7,279 bases of DNA from Actinomycetes bacterium (GCA_023437285.1 JAEZGP010000781.1:1-7279), one strand, 5' to 3'. Shown: positions 1-5,144, counted from the stretch's first letter. Notes: generated from the sequence alone by a model not told the origin. Numbers and translations are program-made.

Positions 1-2
1 AG

Positions 3-1289
3 CGGCTGGACTACCTCAGCCGGCTGGGCCGCAGCGCCACCGGCGCCTTCGCCAGGGCCCTCGCAGCCGGCGACCGGGACGCCTCCGCCGCCGTCGAGCT
101 GGGCGGCGCGCTCGCCGAGCAGCAGGCCCAGGTGCGCCGGGAGCGCCGGGAACTCATCGAGCGCCGCAAGCGCGTCGAGGAGCAGATCGCGGCGTACCAG
201 CGCGGGCTGGAGGCGCGCAAGCGCCAACGCGACCCCGACCGGCAGTCCGCCACCGTCGCCCTGGCGCTCACCCCGTCCGGCGACACCGGCCAGGTCACGC
301 TGGAGCTGTCGTACCTGGTGGACGGCGCCGGCTGGCACAGCGCGTACGACCTGCGGCTGACCGAGCAGACCCTGAACGTCACCTGGTTCGGCGTGATCAC
401 CCAGCGTACGGGGGAGGACTGGCCCGAGTGCGACCTGCGGCTGTCCACCGCCCGCCCGTCCGGGCAGGTGATCGTGCCCGAGCTGGACCCCTGGTACCTC
501 GACCGGATGCGGCCCGTGCCGCCGCCCATGCCCGCGCCCCGCGGCGCCGGGCCGATGTACGCCGCCATGGCGGCACCGGCCAGCGCGCCGGCCGCGGAGC
601 CGTACGCGGCGGCGATGGACGCCGAGGCCGTCTCCCCGATCACCGGCGTGAGCGCCTCGGTCGAGCAGGGCGTGACCGCCGCCACGTACCAGCCGGCCCG
701 GCCGGTGGCCGTGCCCGCCGACGGCGGGGCCCACCGCGCCACGGTCGCGGTGATCGAGCTGGAGGCGGCGCTGGACTACCTAACGGCCCCCGTACGCGGG
801 GCGGAGGCGCACCTGCGCGCGGTGGTGACCAACAGCTCCACCCACACGCTGCTGCCCGGCCTGGCGGCGGTGTTCCACGGGGGCGACTTCATCGGCAGCA
901 CCGCGCTGCAGACGTGGGCGCCCGGCGAGGAGGTCGAGCTGGCCCTCGGCGTGGACGACCGCCTGCGGGTGGAGCGCGAGCTGGTGCGGCGCACCTCCAG
1001 CAAGGCCGTACTCGGCTCGACGCGCCGACTGGAGACCGAACACAAGATCACTGTGCGCAATCACACGCCCCGGGCGGCCCGGGTCACCGTGCTCGATCAG
1101 CTTCCCGTGTCGAAGGACCCGGACATCACGGTGCGCGAAGCGCGCGTCGATCCGGCGCCGGCCGAGCGCACCGACCTGGGCGTACTGACCTGGGTTCTTG
1201 ATCTTGAGCCCGGCGCGGTACGCGAGATCCACCTCGGGGTACGCGTGGAACTGGGCCGCGGCGTGACCGTTGTCGGTTGGCGGGAGTGA
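3..1289 (+). CDS. DUF4139 domain protein (MuiA-like), 5'-truncated
   Basis: The reading frame is open from base 3 to a TGA at 1287-1289, giving 428 visible residues; the true start lies before the window. The first ~75 residues are charged and helical (repeated RRERRE, ERRKRVEEQ), consistent with the coiled coil that follows the N-terminal DUF4140 domain in this family. Next comes the DUF4139 beta-rich domain, with the family-like blocks GWHSAYDLRL (around residue 110) and QRTGEDWPECDLRLSTARP (around 130-150). An Ala/Pro/Met-rich low-complexity insert (about residues 165-210) interrupts the domain before the conserved second half. That half has alternating beta segments with TDLGVLTWVLDLEPGA and a C-terminal VGWRE. 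Proteins of this family are annotated as 'mucoidy inhibitor MuiA', but their biochemical role is unknown and I infer none. There is no signal peptide or membrane segment in the visible part. An internal GTG at 132 is not the start, because coding continues upstream without interruption. Confidence 0.85.
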   Translation, partial: RLDYLSRLGRSATGAFARALAAGDRDASAAVELGGALAEQQAQVRRERRELIERRKRVEEQIAAYQRGLEARKRQRDPDRQSATVALALTPSGDTGQVTLELSYLVDGAGWHSAYDLRLTEQTLNVTWFGVITQRTGEDWPECDLRLSTARPSGQVIVPELDPWYLDRMRPVPPPMPAPRGAGPMYAAMAAPASAPAAEPYAAAMDAEAVSPITGVSASVEQGVTAATYQPARPVAVPADGGAHRATVAVIELEAALDYLTAPVRGAEAHLRAVVTNSSTHTLLPGLAAVFHGGDFIGSTALQTWAPGEEVELALGVDDRLRVERELVRRTSSKAVLGSTRRLETEHKITVRNHTPRAARVTVLDQLPVSKDPDITVREARVDPAPAERTDLGVLTWVLDLEPGAVREIHLGVRVELGRGVTVVGWRE

Positions 1290-1316
1290 ACCTCGCCAGA
1301 TCCCCGCGCGTTTATC

Positions 1317-1347
1317 GGGTTAGCCAATCCTTTTGCCTGGGTAAGCC
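1317..1347. repeat. short direct repeat GGGTtAGCC / GGGTaAGCC
   Basis: GGGTTAGCC at 1317-1325 is repeated as GGGTAAGCC at 1339-1347, start to start 22 bp, about two helical turns. It sits in an AT-richer patch just downstream of the DUF4139 gene and about 85 bp upstream of the proposed sigma-gene promoter. It could be a pair of protein half-sites; chance is also possible for so short a word. Confidence 0.3.
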
Positions 1348-1396
1348 GAATAGCTTGGTGAGTCCGGTCACGGTAAGGGGTGCCGTGCGGCGCGCT

Positions 1397-1414
1397 CGTC
1401 ACCCGAATGTGACG
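1397..1414. promoter_or_regulatory. inverted repeat CGTCAC-N6-GTGACG, putative operator
   Basis: CGTCAC (1397-1402), a 6-nt spacer (CCGAAT) and GTGACG (1409-1414) form a perfect 6-6-6 inverted repeat. Its centre lies about 27 bp before the GGAAT element of the proposed promoter, near -58 relative to the expected start point, a typical place for an activator dimer. The geometry resembles sites of CRP/FNR-type regulators (GTGA half-sites with a 6-nt centre), but the arms point outward relative to the classical TGTGA-N6-TCACA order, so the regulator is unknown. Confidence 0.4.
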
Positions 1415-1431
1415 CAGGCGACGCCGGGAAC

Positions 1432-1457
1432 GGAATCATCGCGGCCCCGACTCTGTT
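1432..1457 (+). promoter_or_regulatory. SigR/SigH-type (oxidative-stress ECF) promoter of the sigma factor gene
   Basis: GGAAT (1432-1436), exactly 18 nt, then GTT (1455-1457) match the GGAAT-N18/19-GTT consensus known for Streptomyces SigR and mycobacterial SigH. Transcription would start near 1463-1465, giving a leader of about 60 nt before the GTG start at 1525. In Streptomyces the group 2 gene hrdD, and in Mycobacterium sigB, are known to be transcribed by such redox/envelope-stress ECF sigma factors, which makes this position biologically sensible. This is a sequence match only. Confidence 0.55.
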
Positions 1458-1464
1458 GTGTCAG

Positions 1465-1488
1465 GGGCACAGCCCAAGGGCACAACCC
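1465..1488 (+). repeat. 11-bp direct repeat GGGCACAgCCC / GGGCACAaCCC in sigma-gene leader
   Basis: GGGCACAGCCC (1465-1475) is followed by GGGCACAACCC (1478-1488), start to start 13 bp, with a single mismatch. It lies at or just after the predicted transcription start, inside the leader of the sigma factor mRNA. The GGG and CCC ends could also pair as competing small hairpins in RNA. Its function is unknown. Confidence 0.4.
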
Positions 1489-1507
1489 GATCGGGGCGTG
1501 CGACGAC

Positions 1508-1515
1508 GGGGAGGG
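1508..1515 (+). promoter_or_regulatory. ribosome binding site deciding the sigma-factor start
   Basis: A GGGGAGGG purine block ends 9 nt before the GTG at 1525 (12 nt before a second GTG at 1528). It supports initiation at 1525 rather than the further upstream in-frame start near 1456, which overlaps the predicted promoter. Confidence 0.7.
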
Positions 1516-1524
1516 ACCCGAGCA

Positions 1525-2466
1525 GTGGTGAAGACAACGGTACTACGAACCGACGAAGTCGCCGAGGAGCGCGACCTGGTTGGTGTCTACCTGCACGAGA
1601 TCTCGAAGACCCCGCTGCTCGACGCGGCTCAGGAAGTCGACCTTTCCCGGGCGATCGAGGCGGGGCTCTACGCCGAATATCTGTTGGACGAGGGGTCGAT
1701 CCCCGACGGCGCCACCGAGGACGAACTGCGCCGCCTCGTGGCCGACGGAGCCGACGCCAAGGACGTGTTCATCCGCGCCAACCTGCGCCTGGTGGTGTCG
1801 ATCGCGCGGCGCTACGTCCGCTCCGGCATGCCGATGCTCGACCTCATCCAGGAGGGCAACACCGGCCTGGTGCGGGCCGTGGAGAAGTTCGACTACGTGC
1901 GCGGCTACAAGTTCTCGACGTACGCGACCTGGTGGATCCGCCAGGCGATCAGTCGGGCCATCGCCCAGCAGGAGCGCACCGTGCGGCTGCCCGTCCACCT
2001 CGTGGAGGACGTCAACCGGATGCGCAACGTCGCCCGGCAGTACACCCGCGAGCACGGCGCCGAGCCGGAGCCCGAGCAGCTGGCCAAGGCCATGGGCGTG
2101 CCGCTGGAGCGGGTCACGGAGCTCAAGCGCTGGTCGCAGGACACCGTGTCGCTGGACACCCCGGTCGGCGACGACGGCGACACCAATCTCGGCGACCTGG
2201 TCTCCGACGCCGACGCGCCGTCGCCGGAGGAGCTGGTGCTCGCCGCCATGGAGCGCCAGCGCATCGAGGGCCTGCTCAACCACCTCGACGACCGCTCCGC
2301 GGGCATCATGCGGGCCCGCTACGGGCTGGAGGACGGGCGGGAGCACTCGCTCACCGAGGTCGCGTCGCGGTTCTCGCTCTCCCGCGAGCGCATCCGCCAG
2401 CTGGAGATCCAGGCGCTCGGCCGGCTGCGGGAACTGGCCCGCTCCGAGGGCCTGCGCGCGGCGTAG
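1525..2466 (+). CDS. group 2 (primary-like) sigma-70 factor, HrdD/SigB type
   Basis: This 313-residue protein directs RNA polymerase to promoters. Region 1.2 (about residues 16-46, DLVGVYLHEISKTPLLDAA) is followed by the complete region 2 (82-160), with FIRANLRLVVSIARRY, DLIQEGNTGLVRAVEKFDY and the -10-reading helix FSTYATWWIRQAISRAIA. Region 3 runs from the REHGAEPEPEQLA segment onward. Region 4.2 (275-300) has the -35-reading SRERIRQLE helix, with R287, E288, R291 and Q292 matching residues that contact the -35 box in RpoD. The short N-terminus lacks the long acidic region 1.1 arm of a principal sigma, so group 2 (HrdA/HrdC/HrdD of Streptomyces, SigB of Mycobacterium) fits best. Residue S143 stands where E. 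coli RpoD has T440. The gene is monocistronic: it has its own stress-type promoter, a good ribosome site and a terminator 13 bp after the stop. Confidence 0.93.
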   Translation: MVKTTVLRTDEVAEERDLVGVYLHEISKTPLLDAAQEVDLSRAIEAGLYAEYLLDEGSIPDGATEDELRRLVADGADAKDVFIRANLRLVVSIARRYVRSGMPMLDLIQEGNTGLVRAVEKFDYVRGYKFSTYATWWIRQAISRAIAQQERTVRLPVHLVEDVNRMRNVARQYTREHGAEPEPEQLAKAMGVPLERVTELKRWSQDTVSLDTPVGDDGDTNLGDLVSDADAPSPEELVLAAMERQRIEGLLNHLDDRSAGIMRARYGLEDGREHSLTEVASRFSLSRERIRQLEIQALGRLRELARSEGLRAA

Positions 2467-2478
2467 CCACATGACAAC

Positions 2479-2516
2479 AAGAAAGGGCCGGACCCGTTCA
2501 GGGCCGGCCCTTTCTT
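2479..2516. terminator. bidirectional intrinsic terminator
   Basis: A perfect 13-bp stem (2479-2491 pairs with 2504-2516, core AAAGGGCCGG/CCGGCCCTTT) has an inner loop in which CCC and GGG can pair further around GTTCA. The A-rich left flank and T-rich right flank (TTTCTTT) give a U-rich tail in either direction. It sits between the convergent ends of the sigma gene (stop 2466) and the membrane protein gene (stop 2527) and likely serves both. Confidence 0.88.
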
Positions 2517-2526
2517 TGTCGCCCGG

Positions 2527-3000
2527 TCAGTCGGGGTCGCCGCACACCCGCCAGGTCTCGCCCTCTTTGACCATCGGGATGATGTGGCGCTCCCGCGTGC
2601 CGTCGGTGTTGGTCCGCTCGATGGTGACGTCGCCGTCGGCCAGGCCGTTGCGGTTCGCGACATTGAAGCCGACGATCTTGTACCCGTTCAGCGGCTTGGC
2701 GCTCACCGCGGCCACGAACTCCGCCTGGCTGTACTGGTCGCGTACCCGCCCGCACAGGCGCCCGTACGCCGTCTCGTAGTTGGCGGCCCGCACGTCGTTG
2801 AGGTAGCCGGAGGCGGCGTCGCGCATCGGCTGCGTGGCGTTGTCCACGGTGCGGTAGATGAAGTAGAGGCCGGTGGCGACCGTACCGCCGCACAGCACCA
2901 CCACGGCCACGGCCGAGATGATCACTATCTTGACAACACTGCGCTTCTTCGGCTGGGGCTGCTGATACGGGTCCCAGCCCGGGGGTGGAGGCGACGACAT
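2527..3000 (-). CDS. proline-rich single-pass membrane protein, uncharacterised
   Basis: I do not recognise a named family with certainty. The 157-residue protein starts with a Pro/Gln-rich cytoplasmic head (SPPPPGWDPYQQPQPKKR), followed by one membrane helix (about 22-49, VVKIVIISAVAVVVLCGGTV...). An extracytoplasmic domain of about 105 residues follows, with helical then beta character (NYETAYGRLC, NGYKIVGFNV, GDVTIERTNTDG, WRVCGDPD). This layout resembles actinobacterial DUF4878-like proteins with a small cystatin/NTF2-like outer domain; that assignment is inference. C83 and C153 could form a disulfide outside the cell. The ATG at 3000 is preferred: AAGG (3012-3009) lies 8 nt upstream and the Pro-rich head is a typical start. 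An in-frame GTG at 3045 overlaps the TGA of the upstream hydrolase gene (GTGA), an alternative that would couple their translation but lacks a good ribosome site. It is probably co-transcribed with the hydrolase gene. Confidence 0.82.
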   Translation of the reverse strand: MSSPPPPGWDPYQQPQPKKRSVVKIVIISAVAVVVLCGGTVATGLYFIYRTVDNATQPMRDAASGYLNDVRAANYETAYGRLCGRVRDQYSQAEFVAAVSAKPLNGYKIVGFNVANRNGLADGDVTIERTNTDGTRERHIIPMVKEGETWRVCGDPD

Positions 3001-3041
3001 GCGCCGAACCTTATCGGCCCGGCGCACGTCGTCGCCGTCCG

Positions 3042-4037
3042 TCACGCGACGCGGGCGTACCCGTAAATCGACATCATGTCGACCGAGGCGACCTTCACGA
3101 CCTCGCCGAACGTCGGCGAGTGGATGACCTTGCCGTCGCCCACGTAGATCGCCACGTGGCCGAGGCCGTTGTAGAAGACCAGGTCGCCGGCCTTGAGCTG
3201 GCTACGGCTGATCTTCGGCAGCTGGTTGTACTGCATCGCGGCGTTGTGCGGCAGCGAATAGCCCGCCGCCCGCCAGGCCGCCAGGGTCAGGCCCGAGCAG
3301 TCGTACCCGCTGGGGCCGGCGGCGGCCCACACGTACGGCTTGCCGAGGGCGCCGTAGGCGAAGCGCACCGCCACGCCGGCCTTGCCCGACACGTTGGGTG
3401 CCTGGGCACTGGAGCTGGAGCCGGACGTCGTGCGGGCGGCTTCCTGTGCCTGGCCGTACGCCTGGCGGCGCAGCTCGTACAGGTGCGCCAGCTCCTTGTC
3501 GATGTCCTTGCGCTTCGTGGCCAGCTCGTCGAGGGCCTTCTGCTGGCTCTTGACCAGCTCCGCGAGCTTGGCGGAGCGGCCCTCCTTGTCCTTGCGGGCC
3601 GCCAGGAACGCGTCGATCTCGCGCTGGTTCGCGGACGCGATGTGGTCGATGGTGGTGAGCCGGTCCACGGCCTTGGCGGCCGACCCGCTCTCCAGCACCG
3701 AACTCATCGCCGCGAAGTTGCCGCCCTTGTAGGCCCGCACCGCGATGGCGTTGACCTTCTCCTGCGCGGCGTCGATCTGCTCCTGCAGCGGCTTCATGCT
3801 CTTCTCGAGCGCCGCCGCCTCGGCCTTGCTCTTCTTCAGGTCCTCGCGGGTCTTGTTGTACTTCTCGACGACCGCCTCAAGCTTGGTCGACTTCGCGGCG
3901 ATCTGCTTGCGCAGATCCTCGACGGATGGCGTGGCGTGCGCGGCGCTGGGCGCGATGAAGACGCCGGCGATGGCCGCGGCGACCAGCAACGGTCGCAGCA
4001 CGCGAGCCACCCGCAGCAGCCTGCGGGCTGGTGGCAC
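3042..4037 (-). CDS. secreted NlpC/P60 peptidoglycan endopeptidase (RipA-like)
   Basis: This 331-residue cell-wall hydrolase is predicted to cut the peptide stems of peptidoglycan, typically the D-Glu to diaminopimelate bond in this family. Residues 1-35 are a signal peptide (Arg-rich start, hydrophobic core, APSAAHA cleavage motif). Residues 37-190 form a long Lys/Glu-rich coiled coil, as in RipA/CwlO-type enzymes whose coiled coil restrains or targets the catalytic domain. A Ser/Thr-rich linker (about 196-215) leads to the NlpC/P60 domain (217-331), with catalytic C247 in YDCSGL, H294 in GHVAIYVGDG and H306 in IHSP; PHNAAMQYN is also typical. The GTG start at 4037 has GAAGGAG 10 nt upstream. 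All catalytic residues are present, so the enzyme should be active. A c-di-AMP riboswitch immediately upstream indicates control by that second messenger, as known for other actinobacterial wall hydrolases such as rpfA. A small membrane protein gene follows 41 bp downstream. Confidence 0.93.
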   Translation of the reverse strand: MPPARRLLRVARVLRPLLVAAAIAGVFIAPSAAHATPSVEDLRKQIAAKSTKLEAVVEKYNKTREDLKKSKAEAAALEKSMKPLQEQIDAAQEKVNAIAVRAYKGGNFAAMSSVLESGSAAKAVDRLTTIDHIASANQREIDAFLAARKDKEGRSAKLAELVKSQQKALDELATKRKDIDKELAHLYELRRQAYGQAQEAARTTSGSSSSAQAPNVSGKAGVAVRFAYGALGKPYVWAAAGPSGYDCSGLTLAAWRAAGYSLPHNAAMQYNQLPKISRSQLKAGDLVFYNGLGHVAIYVGDGKVIHSPTFGEVVKVASVDMMSIYGYARVA

Positions 4038-4047
4038 GGGGGGAACA

Positions 4048-4054
4048 CTCCTTC
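4048..4054 (-). promoter_or_regulatory. ribosome binding site adjoining the riboswitch
   Basis: GAAGGAG (4054-4048) stands 10 nt before the GTG start of the hydrolase gene and only 7 nt after the closing strand of riboswitch stem P1 (ends 4062). A weak GGGA/TCCC pairing around it would hold it in a loop. There is no room for a separate terminator hairpin between aptamer and ribosome site, which hints at control of ribosome access or termination using aptamer sequence itself; this is inference. Confidence 0.6.
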
Positions 4055-4061
4055 TCCCACA

Positions 4062-4254
4062 ACCGCCTACCGAGTTAGCTGACGGGTTCGGGCGGGAAGG
4101 AAGTTCGCCCTACCGTCCGTGGACCGGACGGATTCACCCCGGGGGACCGGAGCGTCGTGGTGACGTTCCGTAAGTGGGTCCCCGGTTCGGCGCCCCACCA
4201 CGCGTACGGCCCGGGGGACTGGGCCGCCAGCAGGCGGTTTGCCGATTCGGCGGT
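4062..4254 (-). promoter_or_regulatory. c-di-AMP riboswitch (ydaO/yuaA class)
   Basis: Read on the minus strand, the hallmark blocks of the class appear in order. ACCGCCGAATC (4254-4244) opens the element and GCCGAACCGGGGACCCA follows (4191-4175). GGGGTGAATC (4140-4131) comes next, then a CCGTCC/GGACGG hairpin and TAGGGCGAACTTCC. CCCGAACCCGTCAGCTAACTC runs across 4092-4072, and GTAGGCGGT (4070-4062) ends it. ACCGCC (4254-4249) pairs with GGCGGT (4067-4062) to close stem P1. The order and wording match the crystallised Thermoanaerobacter ydaO aptamer (GCCGAAUC ... GGGGUUAAUC ... CCCGACAGCUAACUC) as I remember it. The hairpin inside the first arm (about 4240-4195) is longer than in Firmicutes. 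Members of this class usually lower expression of downstream cell-wall or osmolyte genes when c-di-AMP binds. Confidence 0.92.
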
Positions 4255-4408
4255 GCCCGGTCGGGCCACCCGGGGGTGGGTGGCTGGGGCCAACCAGGCC
4301 ATGACACCGTACGCGACCTGCGTGGGATTGGGTAGGCCAAGATGTCGTGGTTGTCGCCCAACGTCGCACTGATGTGTGAATTTGCTCTTTACTGTCCGTA
4401 ACGAAGCG

Positions 4409-4421
4409 ACCACCGTTGATG
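4409..4421. repeat. 13-bp word accaccgttgatg, copy 1 (copy 2 at 6237-6249)
   Basis: This exact 13-bp word recurs at 6237-6249 in the XRE/DUF397 intergenic region. In both places a TTAAC-N4-GTTAA palindrome is close by: 12 bp after it here, 1 bp before it in the other copy. Its role is unknown; it may be part of a regulator site. Confidence 0.45.
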
Positions 4422-4433
4422 GGTCGACGGAAG

Positions 4434-4447
4434 TTAACGAGCGTTAA
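4434..4447. promoter_or_regulatory. palindrome TTAACG-AG-CGTTAA, putative operator
   Basis: The palindrome has perfect 6-bp arms around a 2-bp centre. It shares the frame TTAAC-N4-GTTAA with the palindrome at 6222-6235. It directly abuts the first AGTTTGACA repeat (4448) and lies 180 bp upstream of the riboswitch and 208 bp upstream of the DUF6232 start, so it could act on either direction of transcription. Confidence 0.5.
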
Positions 4448-4471
4448 AGTTTGACAGGTTGCAGTTTGACA
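4448..4471 (+). repeat. 9-bp direct repeat AGTTTGACA, each copy with a TTGACA box
   Basis: AGTTTGACA occurs at 4448-4456 and 4463-4471, start to start 15 bp. Each copy contains the ideal sigma-70 -35 hexamer TTGACA. However, no good -10 element is found 16-19 bp after either one; CACAAT (4497-4502) is 25 bp after the second. They may be tandem protein-binding half-sites rather than -35 boxes. Confidence 0.4.
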
Positions 4472-4584
4472 TCTTCCCCAAACGCCGCAGGTGACCCACA
4501 ATTTCCTCAGGGCCCTTAACGATCGGTTGGCCATCGCGATCAGCCAGATCGAACCTGTGATCTCATGTTGCGCCATAAACGCAA

Positions 4585-4614
4585 GGCGGCGCTCGGCTGC
4601 CACCGAACGCCGCC
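4585..4614. other. strong GC hairpin in the DUF6232 leader
   Basis: GGCGGCG (4585-4591) pairs with CGCCGCC (4608-4614). After one mismatch, TCGG (4593-4596) pairs with CCGA (4603-4606) around a 6-nt loop (CTGCCA). It ends 41 bp before the ATG at 4656 and has no T-run after it on the plus strand, so it is not an obvious intrinsic terminator for that direction. It may be a leader structure, an attenuator, or the boundary of an upstream transcript. Confidence 0.45.
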
Positions 4615-4655
4615 ACTCCTGCTCAACCCGCGCGTACGAGTTGTAGGAGAACGAA

Positions 4656-5129
4656 ATGAAGCTTAGTCACGTGGGCGGCCACCACGCCAGCCCTGAGTGC
4701 CCAGGCCTACACGAAACGTTATTCTCGCCCCGGCCAGGCATCGTGATCACCGAGAGTTGCCTTCAGGTTCGTGGTACCTGGCACCCGATCAGCGAACTGA
4801 CCGACCTGTCGGTCGCCCGCGGCGCCAGCCACCCGTCGGCACAGACCTTGTCGGTCAGCGCCATCTGTGTCGCCGTCATCGGCCTCGCGGCCGTGATCGG
4901 CATGGACGACATCCTGGCCCGCTGCGCCGTGGGCGGCGTCACGATCTGCCTGATCGCGGCGCTCGCCGGTACGGCGGTGCGCAGCTGGCACAGCCGGCCC
5001 TACGAGCTGTGGGTGCGCTGCCGGGGCGACTGGCTGCACATCTACGCCAGCCGCGACGCCGTCGAGTTCGGCAAGGTCAAGCGGACGGTCTACCGGCTCA
5101 TCGGCCGACCGAACCCCGCCTCGTACTGA
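4656..5129 (+). CDS. DUF6232 family membrane protein
   Basis: This 157-residue protein is of unknown function. Its layout fits DUF6232. An N-terminal beta segment (about 28-55, GIVITESCLQVRGTWHPISELTDLSVARG) resembles the 'test'-like strand and PH-like start of the family. Two membrane helices follow (about 66-83, LSVSAICVAVIGLAAVIG, and 90-108, CAVGGVTICLIAALAGTAV). A C-terminal beta/helix part (115-150) has ELWVRCRGDWLHIYASRDAVEFGKVKRTVYRLI, whose W..RG..L.IY.S.D..EFG.V.R pattern is the most recognisable part. The first ~22 residues, with several His and Cys, look like an unusual extension. The ATG start is well supported by AGGAGA (4645-4650) 5 nt upstream. The gene stands alone, ends in a strong hairpin, and its leader contains another hairpin; possible operators lie 200 bp upstream. 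Paralogous DUF6232 genes are common in actinomycetes, and no molecular role is established that I know of. Confidence 0.8.
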   Translation: MKLSHVGGHHASPECPGLHETLFSPRPGIVITESCLQVRGTWHPISELTDLSVARGASHPSAQTLSVSAICVAVIGLAAVIGMDDILARCAVGGVTICLIAALAGTAVRSWHSRPYELWVRCRGDWLHIYASRDAVEFGKVKRTVYRLIGRPNPASY

Positions 5130-5144
5130 TCCACTCCGGGGGGA

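Larger units (their letters stand above)
4255..4655. other. 400-bp divergent intergenic region between hydrolase and DUF6232 genes
   Basis: No convincing gene lies here: the frames that are open lack ribosome sites and coding character, and two of them run through the riboswitch. The region should hold the minus-strand promoter of the riboswitch/hydrolase transcript and the plus-strand promoter of the DUF6232 gene, but I could not assign either with a good -35/-10 pair. It holds a 13-bp word shared with the XRE/DUF397 region (4409-4421), a palindrome (4434-4447), a direct repeat carrying two TTGACA words (4448-4471) and a strong hairpin (4585-4614). The part from about 4370 to 4510 is clearly less GC-rich than its surroundings, as expected for promoter DNA. 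Confidence 0.6.

Noticed and set aside
1456..1524. Extended N-terminus of the sigma factor from an earlier start
   Set aside because: It overlaps the predicted -10 element, has no ribosome site, and the added residues (Arg/Gly/Pro-rich) do not resemble region 1 of sigma factors.
1543..2472. Long open frame on the minus strand across the sigma factor gene
   Set aside because: It is the antisense shadow of a clearly conserved sigma factor; the translation is His/Arg/Leu repeat-like with no family resemblance.
2527..3045. GTG at 3045 as start of the small membrane protein (GTGA overlap)
   Set aside because: Possible, but the extra 15 residues look unlike a protein start, the ribosome site is poor, and ATG at 3000 has AAGG at good spacing plus the typical Pro-rich head. 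Kept only as an alternative.
2985..4082. 365-codon plus-strand frame opposite the NlpC/P60 gene
   Set aside because: It is the antisense of a gene with intact catalytic motifs; high-GC DNA commonly leaves such frames open, and it has no ribosome site.
4157..4372. 71-codon plus-strand frame beginning with ATG-like GTG at 4157
   Set aside because: It is antisense to the riboswitch and lacks a ribosome binding site.
4451..4502. Ordinary sigma-70 promoter using TTGACA
   Set aside because: No -10 hexamer at 16-19 bp from either TTGACA; the nearest candidate CACAAT is 25 bp away.
4067..4603. 178-codon minus-strand frame upstream of the hydrolase gene
   Set aside because: It runs through the c-di-AMP riboswitch, whose RNA structure explains the sequence; protein composition is random-looking.
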